Source: an uncultured Bacteroides sp.
Lineage (GTDB): Bacteria; Bacteroidota; Bacteroidia; Bacteroidales; Bacteroidaceae
DNA: 52,431 nucleotides
Assembly (NCBI RefSeq): GCF_958445495.1
Contig: NZ_CAUCSQ010000030.1
Coordinates: 1-52,431 of the forward strand
Direction: 5' to 3'
Positions 36,028-42,908 of this stretch are shown one piece after another. Position 1 is the stretch's first letter. Every line of letters begins with the position of its first letter. Under the pieces are notes generated by a model that was not told where the DNA came from, made no database searches, and was given only the letters and a program-made list of their open reading frames with translations. Both the position numbers and the translations under genes were made by a program.

Positions 36028-36666
36028 TTACTTCTGGTTGGAAATTGTCAATAATCGATTGAGGTTTCCTGCCGTCAGGTAGGGTAAACATGATTGTAAT
36101 TTGTCGGTGGGCCAGTTCCACCAGTTTAATGTTAACAGTTGCGATATTGTCTCTTCATCGAACCTCTTCCGGATTTCTTTTGCCGGAGTGCCGCCGACAA
36201 TTGTATAGGGAGGAATGTCTTTTGTGACTACGGAACGGGCTGCAATGATAGCCCCGTCGCCGATATGGACTCCTGCCATGATTACAGATTCATAACCGGT
36301 CCAAACATCGTTTCCCAGAATAATGTCTCCTTTATCGTCCCATGCTGTTGATATATCCGCTTTGTTCAGTTCCCATTCTTCATAAAAGAGGGGAAAGGTG
36401 TAAGTTGATAAGGATTTCAATGTGTGGTTGGCACAATTAAACATGAATTTTGTACCACAGGCAATGGAACAGAACTTGCCAATCACGAGTTTTTCCTGAT
36501 GAATGGGATAGTGATAAAGCACGTTGTTCTTTTCGAATAATAAAGGGTCGTGAATGAAGTCATTGTAGATTGTGTAATCGCCGATTTTAATTCGCGGATT
36601 TTTCACTACGGCATTCAGATATACCGTTTGTTTGTCTCCTGTACGTGGATATATTTTAGTCATCAT
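36028..36666 (-). CDS. Vat/CatB-family xenobiotic O-acetyltransferase
   Basis: 212 residues. Left-handed beta-helix acetyltransferase of the streptogramin A (Vat) / type-B chloramphenicol (CatB) group: YPRTGDKQTVYLNAVVKNP, IGDYTIYNDF, IGKFCSIACGTKFMFNCANH (catalytic His of the ANH motif), IILGNDVWTGYESVIMAGVHIGDG and VGGTPAKEIRKRF. It transfers acetyl from acetyl-CoA to a hydroxyl of an antibiotic or similar molecule. Its ATG overlaps the stop of the upstream MATE gene by 4 bases (ATGA), so the two are probably translationally coupled. Actual resistance activity cannot be told from sequence. Confidence 0.88.
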   Translation of the reverse strand: MMTKIYPRTGDKQTVYLNAVVKNPRIKIGDYTIYNDFIHDPLLFEKNNVLYHYPIHQEKLVIGKFCSIACGTKFMFNCANHTLKSLSTYTFPLFYEEWELNKADISTAWDDKGDIILGNDVWTGYESVIMAGVHIGDGAIIAARSVVTKDIPPYTIVGGTPAKEIRKRFDEETISQLLTLNWWNWPTDKLQSCLPYLTAGNLNRLLTISNQK

Positions 36667-37970
36667 AATTTTGAAGTATTAAATGATTTCTTTCTTAAAT
36701 AAATGCCGGATTGTATCCATAACATTATTACGAATAGGTATTCTGCCGTTAGGTAGATAGCCAGGCCGGCTTGTGTATGGGAATTTAACCAATAGAGGTA
36801 GAATAGGTAAACGATGGTGGTCGTTACTTGAAAGATAAAGGCGGCTTTTGTTTTTCCTATGCCGTTTACTGCATTGAGATATACATAGCCGGGTAGAGCG
36901 AATGTATAATTCAACAGCATGATAATGAAAGGGGTAAAAGCGGATTGTATCAGTTGTGCGTTATTTGTATAGAGCCCGATAATCCTTTGTTTTTCAAATA
37001 GCATGAGGCCGATTAAGGGGATTCCAAGGATGTATCCCAATTGCAGTGTTTTCTTACAGATTGGGAATAAGGCTTTGGTATTTCCTGCTCCGACAGCATT
37101 GCTGACTAGCGAACCGGTAGTGAGTGCAAATGAATTGACTATGACAAAAAATGCTGTTGATACGCTTCTGGTAATATTGGATATGGCTAATTCTTCTTTT
37201 CCTAAATGTTCGATGGCGATGAAAAATATAAACCAAGGGAAAACACTGATAAAGGTATGTAGCATGCTCCAGATTGATAATTTCAATATGTCCGTCAATG
37301 TTTGTTTATGAAAGGCTGGTTTCAGGCCGTAATGTAGTTTATCCGTTTTTCTTCTCATATAGGCGGAGAGAACAACCAATGCACTGCCCTCTGCCAATGA
37401 CGATGCTATCGCTGCACCTGATATGCCTAGTCTGAGCCCGAATATTAATATGATATTGAGAGCTATATTCACCAGTACACTTATGCCGGCTGCCCATATC
37501 AAGGTTTTGGTCTCGGTTATTCCGACAAAAAAAGAACGCATGGCTAAAAAGGGGAATGAGAACAACAATCCGAAACTGCGCCACTTCAGATAACTAATCA
37601 CTGCCTGGTATATTTCCTGTGAATGAATCATTGGCTTTAAAAGAAACGGGGATATGAGATGTATGGATAGGCAGATGAATACTGCCAGGCCGGATAAGAA
37701 GAATAATCCCTGAAAGAATATTTTGCCTGTTTCTTTGTATTTCTGCTCTCCGTTTTTTCGGGCGACCATAATTTGCAGTCCGATGGAGAAGCCGAAACCA
37801 AGCATATAGAGTGCCAGGTAGTAGATGCTCGCAATGGCGGATGCGCCTAATTCTACTTCTCCTACATTTCCAAGAAAGATTGCGTCTGTAATATTGATTA
37901 ATTGTTCCATCAATATGCTCATCATAACGGGTAGATTGATGTGCCATAGTTGTTTATATGTGTAATTCAT
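36663..37970 (-). CDS. MATE-family multidrug efflux transporter
   Basis: 435 residues from ATG 37970 (MNYTYKQLWHINLPVMMS); an in-frame upstream start at 38012 adds 14 unlikely residues. About twelve hydrophobic helices in two homologous halves with MATE signatures (INITDAIFLGNVGEVELGA, GLQIMVARKNGE, GTGSLVSNAVGAG-type segment TTGSLVSNAVGAG). It exports cationic drugs or metabolites with Na+ or H+ exchange. First gene of a two-gene operon with the Vat-like acetyltransferase. Upstream lies a repeat-rich region (37971-38592). Confidence 0.92.
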   Translation of the reverse strand: MNYTYKQLWHINLPVMMSILMEQLINITDAIFLGNVGEVELGASAIASIYYLALYMLGFGFSIGLQIMVARKNGEQKYKETGKIFFQGLFFLSGLAVFICLSIHLISPFLLKPMIHSQEIYQAVISYLKWRSFGLLFSFPFLAMRSFFVGITETKTLIWAAGISVLVNIALNIILIFGLRLGISGAAIASSLAEGSALVVLSAYMRRKTDKLHYGLKPAFHKQTLTDILKLSIWSMLHTFISVFPWFIFFIAIEHLGKEELAISNITRSVSTAFFVIVNSFALTTGSLVSNAVGAGNTKALFPICKKTLQLGYILGIPLIGLMLFEKQRIIGLYTNNAQLIQSAFTPFIIMLLNYTFALPGYVYLNAVNGIGKTKAAFIFQVTTTIVYLFYLYWLNSHTQAGLAIYLTAEYLFVIMLWIQSGIYLRKKSFNTSKL

Positions 37971-38036
37971 TATTCTGATAGGTATGTGTACAACGCAGCA
38001 TGGGGGTGTCAAAATTCAATTTTAGAGGAAATGGAC

Positions 38037-38091
38037 TTTTCATCTGAAACCTGGCATTTTTCATCTGAAATTCGACACTCTTCATCGGCAA
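38037..38091. repeat. Three direct repeats at 21-bp period upstream of the MATE gene
   Basis: CATCTGAAA at 38041-38049 and 38062-38070, and the weaker CATCGGCAA at 38083-38091, are each 21 bases apart; the first two are also preceded by TTTT. Same helical phase suggests a multi-site operator. Confidence 0.55.
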
Positions 38092-38116
38092 TAAAAGACC
38101 GTATCAATTCTATTTT

Positions 38117-38164
38117 TGAAGTGACCCCAAAAAGTTTTGTGTCTAACTTCTGGGGTGCACTTCA
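38117..38164. repeat. 48-bp palindrome resembling two IS3/IS150-type ends
   Basis: TGAAGTGACCCCAAAAAGTT and AACTTCTGGGGTGCACTTCA are near-perfect reverse complements around an 8-base centre. TG...CA ends with ACCCCA-AAGTTAGACA resemble terminal repeats of IS3-family (IS150 group) elements; no transposase is present. A terminator hairpin is the alternative. Confidence 0.45.
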
Positions 38165-38592
38165 TTCTGAGTAATGATACGGCTATTTTTATGTTTATCA
38201 GTTAGATTCTGTAACTGTTCCGAGTGTTCATCTTAGTTTCGACACACTCCCTTGCCGTGTTGTGAATTCATAATTAAAAAGGGTATAAAACTCTGTAGTG
38301 AATAATGGTTATTCACCTTGATAACTTAAAATAATGCGGTATGATAAGTTTATCTGTTGAACGTAGCTATATACAGAGTTGGTGTTTCATGGATTGGACA
38401 ATTTGTATTATTGGTCTCTTCGGATGCAAAGGTATGAAAAATAATAGAATGAATGCTCGACGGTAATCTTTTTATGGATGTAAAGATTGCTATTGGGGTT
38501 CAAATTTAATCGGGATGAATTTTGATATATTGTTTGGACTTCTTCATATCGGTTTATTGTTATATCGCCTGTCGCCAAATATGGATAGGATG

Positions 38593-39549
38593 TCAGACTA
38601 TTACTGTTTCAATCTTCTGACGTGGAGAGTAGGGTAACGGTCGGGCATAACCTATCCTTAATATCAGTGTGGGATATTCTTGGGTAAAGGGGGATATTTT
38701 TTGTAGGGCGGAAGCTAATGGCGGGACTTCACACGGTTGGTTCAGGAAAGCGTATGAGATTCCGGTTTCTGTAGCTTTTAATAGAAAACGTTGTAGGGTG
38801 CGGCCTAGGTCTATCCATTCTTCAACTGTGTTTTTCTGTGTAGTGTATATGACAAAGTGGGAAGAGGATGTTATTTTCTTTCTGTCTGACTTATTTTGTA
38901 CATCGGATTTCAAAAACCGGTTCACTATGGGACGTGCCAGTATCTTGGGAAGTGGCGGGTTTCCGAATACCCGATAACTCAATCCGTTGTGTGTGGTTTC
39001 TACTTGTCTTTTATTAAATCGCATCCATGAAAGCAACTCGTTCTTAAAGTCTGTATCATTCATCTGAATCTCGTTTCCTTTCATTATGTATCCGGTTATG
39101 GTATCAGCGAGTGGCGTACCTATTTCTGCAAAATAGAACTGTATCTGATTTTCTTTTTGTACGGTTTGGAGTTGTCTTAACTTCTCATTCGGTATTTTAC
39201 TGCCATTATAGATGCTACGGTTCGTTTGCCGTTTTTCTATTTGGCGGAATAAGGGATTCTCAATTATTGAATCTGTTTTTGCAAGTCGGATTGTTATTCC
39301 TTTAATATTATATTCCATAATGTGTGTGGTATAACCCAAGTGACCGGCAGCGATAAGCAGGTTTTCAACAGCACATCCTAAGCTTATAAATAGCTCTCGG
39401 TTATTTCCGTCAACAACAGGCAGGGCTACTTTGAAATTAGGCACGACTGTGATTCTATCGTCAGTGATATGGAATTTCCAAGGTTGTGTGTTATGCCCGG
39501 AAGGGGCTTTGGAGGCATAATTGGCTATTTGTATAAAATCAGTGTTCAT
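38593..39549 (-). CDS. Acg-type nitroreductase-family oxidoreductase
   Basis: 318 residues. It starts MNTDFIQIANYASKAPSGHNTQPWKF, the FMN-binding segment of Acg-like nitroreductases (split half-domains within one chain), and has LFISLGCAVENLLIAAGHLGY, EKRQTNRSIYNGSKIP, WIDLGRTLQRFLLKATETGIS and YPTLILRIGYARPLPYSPR. It probably uses FMN and NAD(P)H; the substrate is unknown. Its start overlaps the 3' end of the TetR gene by 11 bases, so the regulator probably controls it. Confidence 0.88.
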   Translation of the reverse strand: MNTDFIQIANYASKAPSGHNTQPWKFHITDDRITVVPNFKVALPVVDGNNRELFISLGCAVENLLIAAGHLGYTTHIMEYNIKGITIRLAKTDSIIENPLFRQIEKRQTNRSIYNGSKIPNEKLRQLQTVQKENQIQFYFAEIGTPLADTITGYIMKGNEIQMNDTDFKNELLSWMRFNKRQVETTHNGLSYRVFGNPPLPKILARPIVNRFLKSDVQNKSDRKKITSSSHFVIYTTQKNTVEEWIDLGRTLQRFLLKATETGISYAFLNQPCEVPPLASALQKISPFTQEYPTLILRIGYARPLPYSPRQKIETVIV

Positions 39550-40153
39550 GGGGAAATATTTTATTGATTAGAATATCGATTCCTTCATTTATTTGCTTCC
39601 AGCCGGAATCTTCATTTAGAGGAATCCCGTTATATACCGGACAAAAATCTTCCAGCATAGCCAGATAAGTAATGGATGCCGTAAGAAAAGAAGCCATCGC
39701 AGCAATTTCCTTTTGTGGACGACCTGTCAATTCGCTTACTTTTTCAACAAGATATACTCCTACTTTTTCCCGTTGTTCCCTTAACTGGGCAATCATGTCA
39801 TTATTACAAGATAGTTCCCAGCGATAAAGCCTTTTGAGGGTGGGATTGTTTCTTAATTGTTCTATTTGTCCTTGAAACATGTTTTTAATAAAGGAGGGCA
39901 ATTGTTCACGGTCGGGAAATTCGAGTGGCAGGTTCAGCCAGAAATCATGTTGCCGTATATAGGCGGCCATCAATCCTTCCACTGAACCGAAGTAGCGGTA
40001 TATCAATATTTTTGAAACACCTGATTGGGTTGCTACGGCATTAATACCGATTTTCTCGAAGCCTTCTTCGGCAATCATTTTACCAATGGTGTCCAACAGC
40101 CGTTTCTCGGTAGCTTCCCGGTCTCTTTCTACAGTTATGTTTTTTCCTTTCAT
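39539..40153 (-). CDS. TetR/AcrR-family transcriptional regulator
   Basis: 204 residues. The N-terminal HTH (about 12-60) reads KRLLDTIGKMIAEEGFEKIGINAVATQSGVSKILIYRYFGSVEGLM, the TetR signature. The C-terminal ligand domain (about 70-204) shows PTLKRLYRWELSCNNDMI. It probably represses its own operon with the nitroreductase-like gene. The promoter has paired direct repeats flanking the -7 box. Confidence 0.92.
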   Translation of the reverse strand: MKGKNITVERDREATEKRLLDTIGKMIAEEGFEKIGINAVATQSGVSKILIYRYFGSVEGLMAAYIRQHDFWLNLPLEFPDREQLPSFIKNMFQGQIEQLRNNPTLKRLYRWELSCNNDMIAQLREQREKVGVYLVEKVSELTGRPQKEIAAMASFLTASITYLAMLEDFCPVYNGIPLNEDSGWKQINEGIDILINKIFPHEH

Positions 40154-40161
40154 TGTATCGA

Positions 40162-40193
40162 ATGTTACTATCCGGGAACAAATATATGTTACT
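40162..40193 (-). promoter_or_regulatory. Promoter of the TetR gene with flanking repeats
   Basis: On the minus strand the -7 box TATATTTG (40179-40186) is bracketed by two copies of AGTAACAT (plus strand ATGTTACT at 40162-40169 and 40186-40193). A regulator bound there would cover the start of transcription. Confidence 0.5.
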
Positions 40194-40321
40194 TATTGGA
40201 AACATGCAAGTCTTTCTTCTTTTTATTTTTCTTGATTTGACCTGTCATGAGAAGAATCGTATTAATGGAACAGGGTCTTTCTCCTGTTTTCAACGGTTTA
40301 TATTTGTTCATATCATGTATC

Positions 40322-40357
40322 ATGTCTGTTGTTACCATTATGTCTGTTGTTACCATT
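40322..40357. repeat. Perfect 18-bp tandem duplication
   Basis: ATGTCTGTTGTTACCATT occurs twice in direct succession (40322-40339, 40340-40357), upstream of the tetR gene. Probably replication slippage. Confidence 0.8.
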
Positions 40358-40365
40358 TGAGGTAA

Positions 40366-40647
40366 AACACTAGAGAAAACATTGTCCTATGTCTCTATTC
40401 ATATGTCGGATATAAAAAAGAGCTGCATTTCTGTAATTCTCAGACTTTCAAATAGCGCAACCTGCGACCGGGAATCAGTTTGCACATTATTTCTCAATAA
40501 GTTATTATAACTCATCCCATAGATTCCGATAGTTTATATTGTTACTCGGAATGCCATTGTTGTCTATTCTTTTGAGGTATTCCCTTTAAACGCTCTTTAT
40601 GTATTATGATTTGTTCTTCAAATTTATTCATGTGATTCATTTATAAA
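40366..40647. other. Intergenic decay region
   Basis: It contains the tRNA-end-like sequence (40414-40480) and, on the minus strand, a 29-codon frame from ATG 40631 (MNKFEEQIIIHKERLKG...) immediately after the pseudogene stop; that is more likely debris than a gene. Nothing else seen. Confidence 0.4.
40414..40480 (-). other. Degenerate copy of a tRNA 3' end and its terminator (old att-like site)
   Basis: On the minus strand CCCGGTCGCAGGTTGCGC resembles a tRNA T-arm/acceptor end; it is followed by GAG-loop-CTC and T6. The sequence aligns well by eye with the tRNA-Phe 3' flank and terminator at 42630-42700 (shared core TTTCAA, TCTC, TTACAG). It may mark the far end of an element once inserted at a tRNA. 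Confidence 0.4.
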
Positions 40648-41286
40648 CTATCCTCCTGGTTTTTGCGCTTCTTTAAACTCTATCAGTTTTAATCTAACCG
40701 AAGAACTCAAATAACATTTGGCGGTAGGCGCACTTTTTCCTATTAATTCTGCTGGCTTGTTAGTTCTGCTGTCTTGGATGAGTTAAATCCCGGATATTGC
40801 TTGATGATGGTTGGAACTTCCTGTTCTTTTGAGTTTACGGTATCATTTACAGTATCATTCTTGATACTGATATTTCTTTTAAATACAACTGAGAACATCC
40901 CCTTTATGTGGGATTCTGATTCAGAAAGATTCGTTTCTCTCATAGCTTTCTGCATACGAGGAATGTCAGATACAACTCTCTACCAGTTACATATGGGTGA
41001 ATAAACCGAAAATTAGCGGGTTACATATCATGCTTTTATACCTGAAATCTTTCTCCATAACGGGCAAAAGTCTGTCGGAATTGGAAATTTCTACCCGGTC
41101 GTCAACATTTCTATCGTAATGCTTGCATCTTGTTCGTAATAATCACGGTGTGACAAGGCGTTAATAATGGTTTCTTTAAATACAGTCAAAGGTATCTCTC
41201 AAATTTCCTCTCTCGGTCCTGTTCCCTTTATTTTATAAGTTACTTACAGTTTATTTCCCAGCTATTCAGCATAAGTTTCTGCTATC
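40648..41286 (-). pseudogene. Frameshifted AlbA_2/HATPase_c_4 ATP-binding regulator
   Basis: Joining minus-strand frames gives a recognisable protein: AETYAE*LGNKL*VTYKIKG, GTGPREEI*EIPLTVFKETI, INALSHRDYYEQDASITIEM, then a shift to VDDRVEISNSDRLLPVMEKD and NPLIFGLFTHM*LV, another to VVSDIPRMQKAMRETNLSES and GMFSVVFKRN, a NDTVNDTVN linker, and after a last shift GKSAPTAKCYLSSSVRLKLI ending in a stop at 40648. INALSHRDY and the EISN segment are characteristic of the ATPase-like domain of AlbA_2 regulators; the end is a wHTH. At least three in-frame stops and three frameshifts make it non-functional. The N-terminal AlbA_2 domain is absent. Confidence 0.75.
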
Positions 41287-41323
41287 GTGATATAAAGGTA
41301 GTGGTAGAATCCGTAATAATGTG

Positions 41324-41331
41324 TACTTTTG
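41324..41331 (+). promoter_or_regulatory. -7 box of the AraC-GyrI gene
   Basis: TACTTTTG fits TAnnTTTG and lies 21 bases before the ATG at 41353. No clear TTTG upstream at the usual distance, which suggests activator dependence. Confidence 0.45.
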
Positions 41332-41352
41332 TTCTAAAATCATCAGTAGGCA

Positions 41353-42270
41353 ATGGAAGAACCCGATAAATACACAAAATCAATTAATGCAGTTATCGAC
41401 TACATCAATACTCATATAGATAAAAAACTGGATGTGCAACTGTTGGCTGAACAAACCAGTTTGTCTACTTATCACTTTCATCGTATCTTTACTGCTGTAA
41501 TGGGCGAATCATTAGCTAAATACATCATGCGCAGGCGATTGGAACTTGCCGCAATCCAATTGCGAAATGATGTTCAAAAGCCCGTTATGAACATTGCCTT
41601 TGAATATGGATTTAACTCCGTCAATGTCTTTTGCCGTAACTTCAAGAAACATTTTGGCATGACTGCCGAGGCCTACCGAAGCAAAATGCAGCAAGAAGAT
41701 AGCAAGATTTGTACATTGGAACACAATATCAGTCCGCAAAGTCGTACATACTCTCACTATTTTTGCCAGCGTAAAACATTAAAAATAGGAGATAAATGTA
41801 TGAATTGTAATTTTGAGATTAAACAGTTAGACGTTACCCATGTAGTGTATTGCCGTCATTATGGAGCATATACCACTATGCAACAGTCATTTGAGAAACT
41901 AATACGTTGGGCGTATCCCAAAGGCTTGGTTACAACGCCGGATTTTCGTTTGGCTGCCATTTACCACGATAATCCGAACGTGACAGAGGAAGGAAAACGT
42001 ATTTCGGATGCCTGTCTGATAGTCAAAGAGCCTATGAAGACGGACGGGGAAATCAGTGCGTACACCCTTCCTGCCGGGCAATATGCCATCGGCCGATTTG
42101 AAATTTCATGGGATGAGTTTCAGCCTGCATGGGAATGTATGTACCGCTTAATAGATGAACATGGCTGCCAGTGTTGCGGTCTGCCTTTTGAGGTCTATTT
42201 GAATAATAGCGAAACACATCCAGAGAAGAAGTGGATAGTGGATATTTGCATTCCGGTTATATCGAAGTAA
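41353..42270 (+). CDS. AraC-family regulator with C-terminal GyrI-like ligand domain
   Basis: 305 residues. AraC HTH pair at about 8-112 (LAEQTSLSTYHFHRIF, NIAFEYGFNSVNVFCRNFKKHFG) followed by a GyrI-like/SHS2 effector domain from M150 (MNCNFEIKQLDVTHVVYCRHYG ... KWIVDICIPV). The layout is that of Rob/MarA-type drug-sensing activators. M150 is preceded by AGGAGATAAATGT, so a separate GyrI-only product is conceivable. It is the only intact gene in the decay zone between the tetR operon and tRNA-Phe. Confidence 0.9.
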   Translation: MEEPDKYTKSINAVIDYINTHIDKKLDVQLLAEQTSLSTYHFHRIFTAVMGESLAKYIMRRRLELAAIQLRNDVQKPVMNIAFEYGFNSVNVFCRNFKKHFGMTAEAYRSKMQQEDSKICTLEHNISPQSRTYSHYFCQRKTLKIGDKCMNCNFEIKQLDVTHVVYCRHYGAYTTMQQSFEKLIRWAYPKGLVTTPDFRLAAIYHDNPNVTEEGKRISDACLIVKEPMKTDGEISAYTLPAGQYAIGRFEISWDEFQPAWECMYRLIDEHGCQCCGLPFEVYLNNSETHPEKKWIVDICIPVISK

Positions 42271-42443
42271 CACATTACGTTTTCAGATGTTTATAATAAG
42301 GGCTATGTCTGAATCCATTCTACTGAATAGTTTATCCTTATCACCATCTGACATTACTATAAAATTTGTGTTTATCATGCCTTAGTGCGCAAATATAGCT
42401 AAGAAGCTCTACACTTCCAAATAGAAAGAACAGAGTCTCTTAG

Positions 42444-42630
42444 CTATATAACTTTTCTTGACCTCATTCCATAAATCAAAGCTTCCACTATTTCAGGAAA
42501 CTCTATAGCTCTGTCAATCTGATTGTTCTCAAAGCTGTCCAGACAAATCTAGGTTACTTTCTCTGAACTATGCCCCAATGATTCACAAATGATAGAAACA
42601 TTACCCTGTTTTTCTGTATATATGGGTACA
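42444..42630 (-). pseudogene. C-terminal stub of a tyrosine recombinase (integrase)
   Basis: The minus-strand frame reads VSIICESLGHSSEKVT, an in-frame TAG, then ICLDSFENNQIDRAIEFPEI and ends at 42444. LGHSS-x-x-T-x-x-I/Y-L matches the catalytic His and Tyr region of Bacteroides site-specific integrases (usually LGHSSIKTTEIYLKSF); here the codon before the Tyr region is a stop and Tyr reads Cys. Only the end of the gene remains, directly beside tRNA-Phe, a common integration target. Confidence 0.65.
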
Positions 42631-42661
42631 AAAAAAGAGAGCTATATTACTGTAACTCTCT
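42630..42661 (-). terminator. Terminator of tRNA-Phe
   Basis: Minus strand AGAGAG (42656-42661), 14-base loop, CTCTCT (42636-42641), then T7. It begins 11 bases after the tRNA end. Confidence 0.7.
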
Positions 42662-42671
42662 GATTTTCAAG

Positions 42672-42744
42672 TGGTGCCACCAGGAATCGAACCGGGGACA
42701 CAAGGATTTTCAGTCCTTTGCTCTACCAACTGAGCTATGGCACC
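42672..42744 (-). tRNA. tRNA-Phe (GAA)
   Basis: The minus strand folds as a complete 73-base tRNA: acceptor GGTGCCA/TGGCACC, D-arm AGCTCAGTTGGTAGAGC, anticodon loop CTGAAAA giving anticodon GAA, variable loop, T-arm with GGTTCGATTCC, discriminator A; CCA is not encoded. The reads-through flank carries an integrase stub. Confidence 0.97.
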
Positions 42745-42784
42745 TTCTATTTATCTTTAACTTCTAATATCTCTTTTGCGGTTG

Positions 42785-42815
42785 CAAAGGTAGTGAAACT
42801 TTTGGAATTTGCAAG
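42785..42815 (-). promoter_or_regulatory. Promoter of tRNA-Phe
   Basis: Minus strand CTTG (42812-42815), 19-base spacer, TACCTTTG (42785-42792), about 40 bases upstream of the tRNA 5' end. Confidence 0.65.
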
Positions 42816-42831
42816 ACTTTCAGAAATAAAA

Positions 42832-42869
42832 AACACTGATAATAAACTATGGCGCTTATTATCAGTGTT
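42832..42869 (-). terminator. Terminator of the sppA-thiL operon
   Basis: A perfect 14-bp stem (AACACTGATAATAA at 42832-42845 with its complement at 42856-42869), 10-base loop, then T6 on the minus strand, 39 bases after thiL. Confidence 0.85.
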
Positions 42870-42908
42870 ATATGAATTAAAAAATAATTATGTCATGTGT
42901 TGGAAACA

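Larger units (their letters stand above)
37971..38592. other. 622-bp gap with iterated repeats and inverted repeats
   Basis: No convincing gene. It holds three 21-bp-period repeats (38037-38091), an IS-end-like palindrome (38117-38164), a perfect short dyad GTGAATAATGGTTATTCAC (38298-38316), a minus-strand TACCTTTG -7 box (38427-38434) with no gene directly behind it, and an AATCTTT/AAAGATT hairpin (38465-38488). Confidence 0.6.
42271..42671. other. Gap holding a hairpin, an integrase stub and the tRNA terminator
   Basis: A near-perfect 16-bp hairpin (42395-42410 with 42432-42447, 14 of 16 paired) lies past the AraC gene and probably ends its transcript. The integrase remnant and tRNA-Phe terminator follow. 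Nothing else seen at 42271-42394. Confidence 0.55.

Noticed and set aside
38041..38091. Possible CRISPR-like repeats
   Set aside because: Only three repeats of about 9 bases with 12-base spacers and no cas genes; fits an operator array better.
40153..40365. 70-codon plus-strand frame over the tetR promoter
   Set aside because: Covers the 18-bp tandem duplication and the promoter of tetR; ends in repetitive Cys/His codons and resembles no family.
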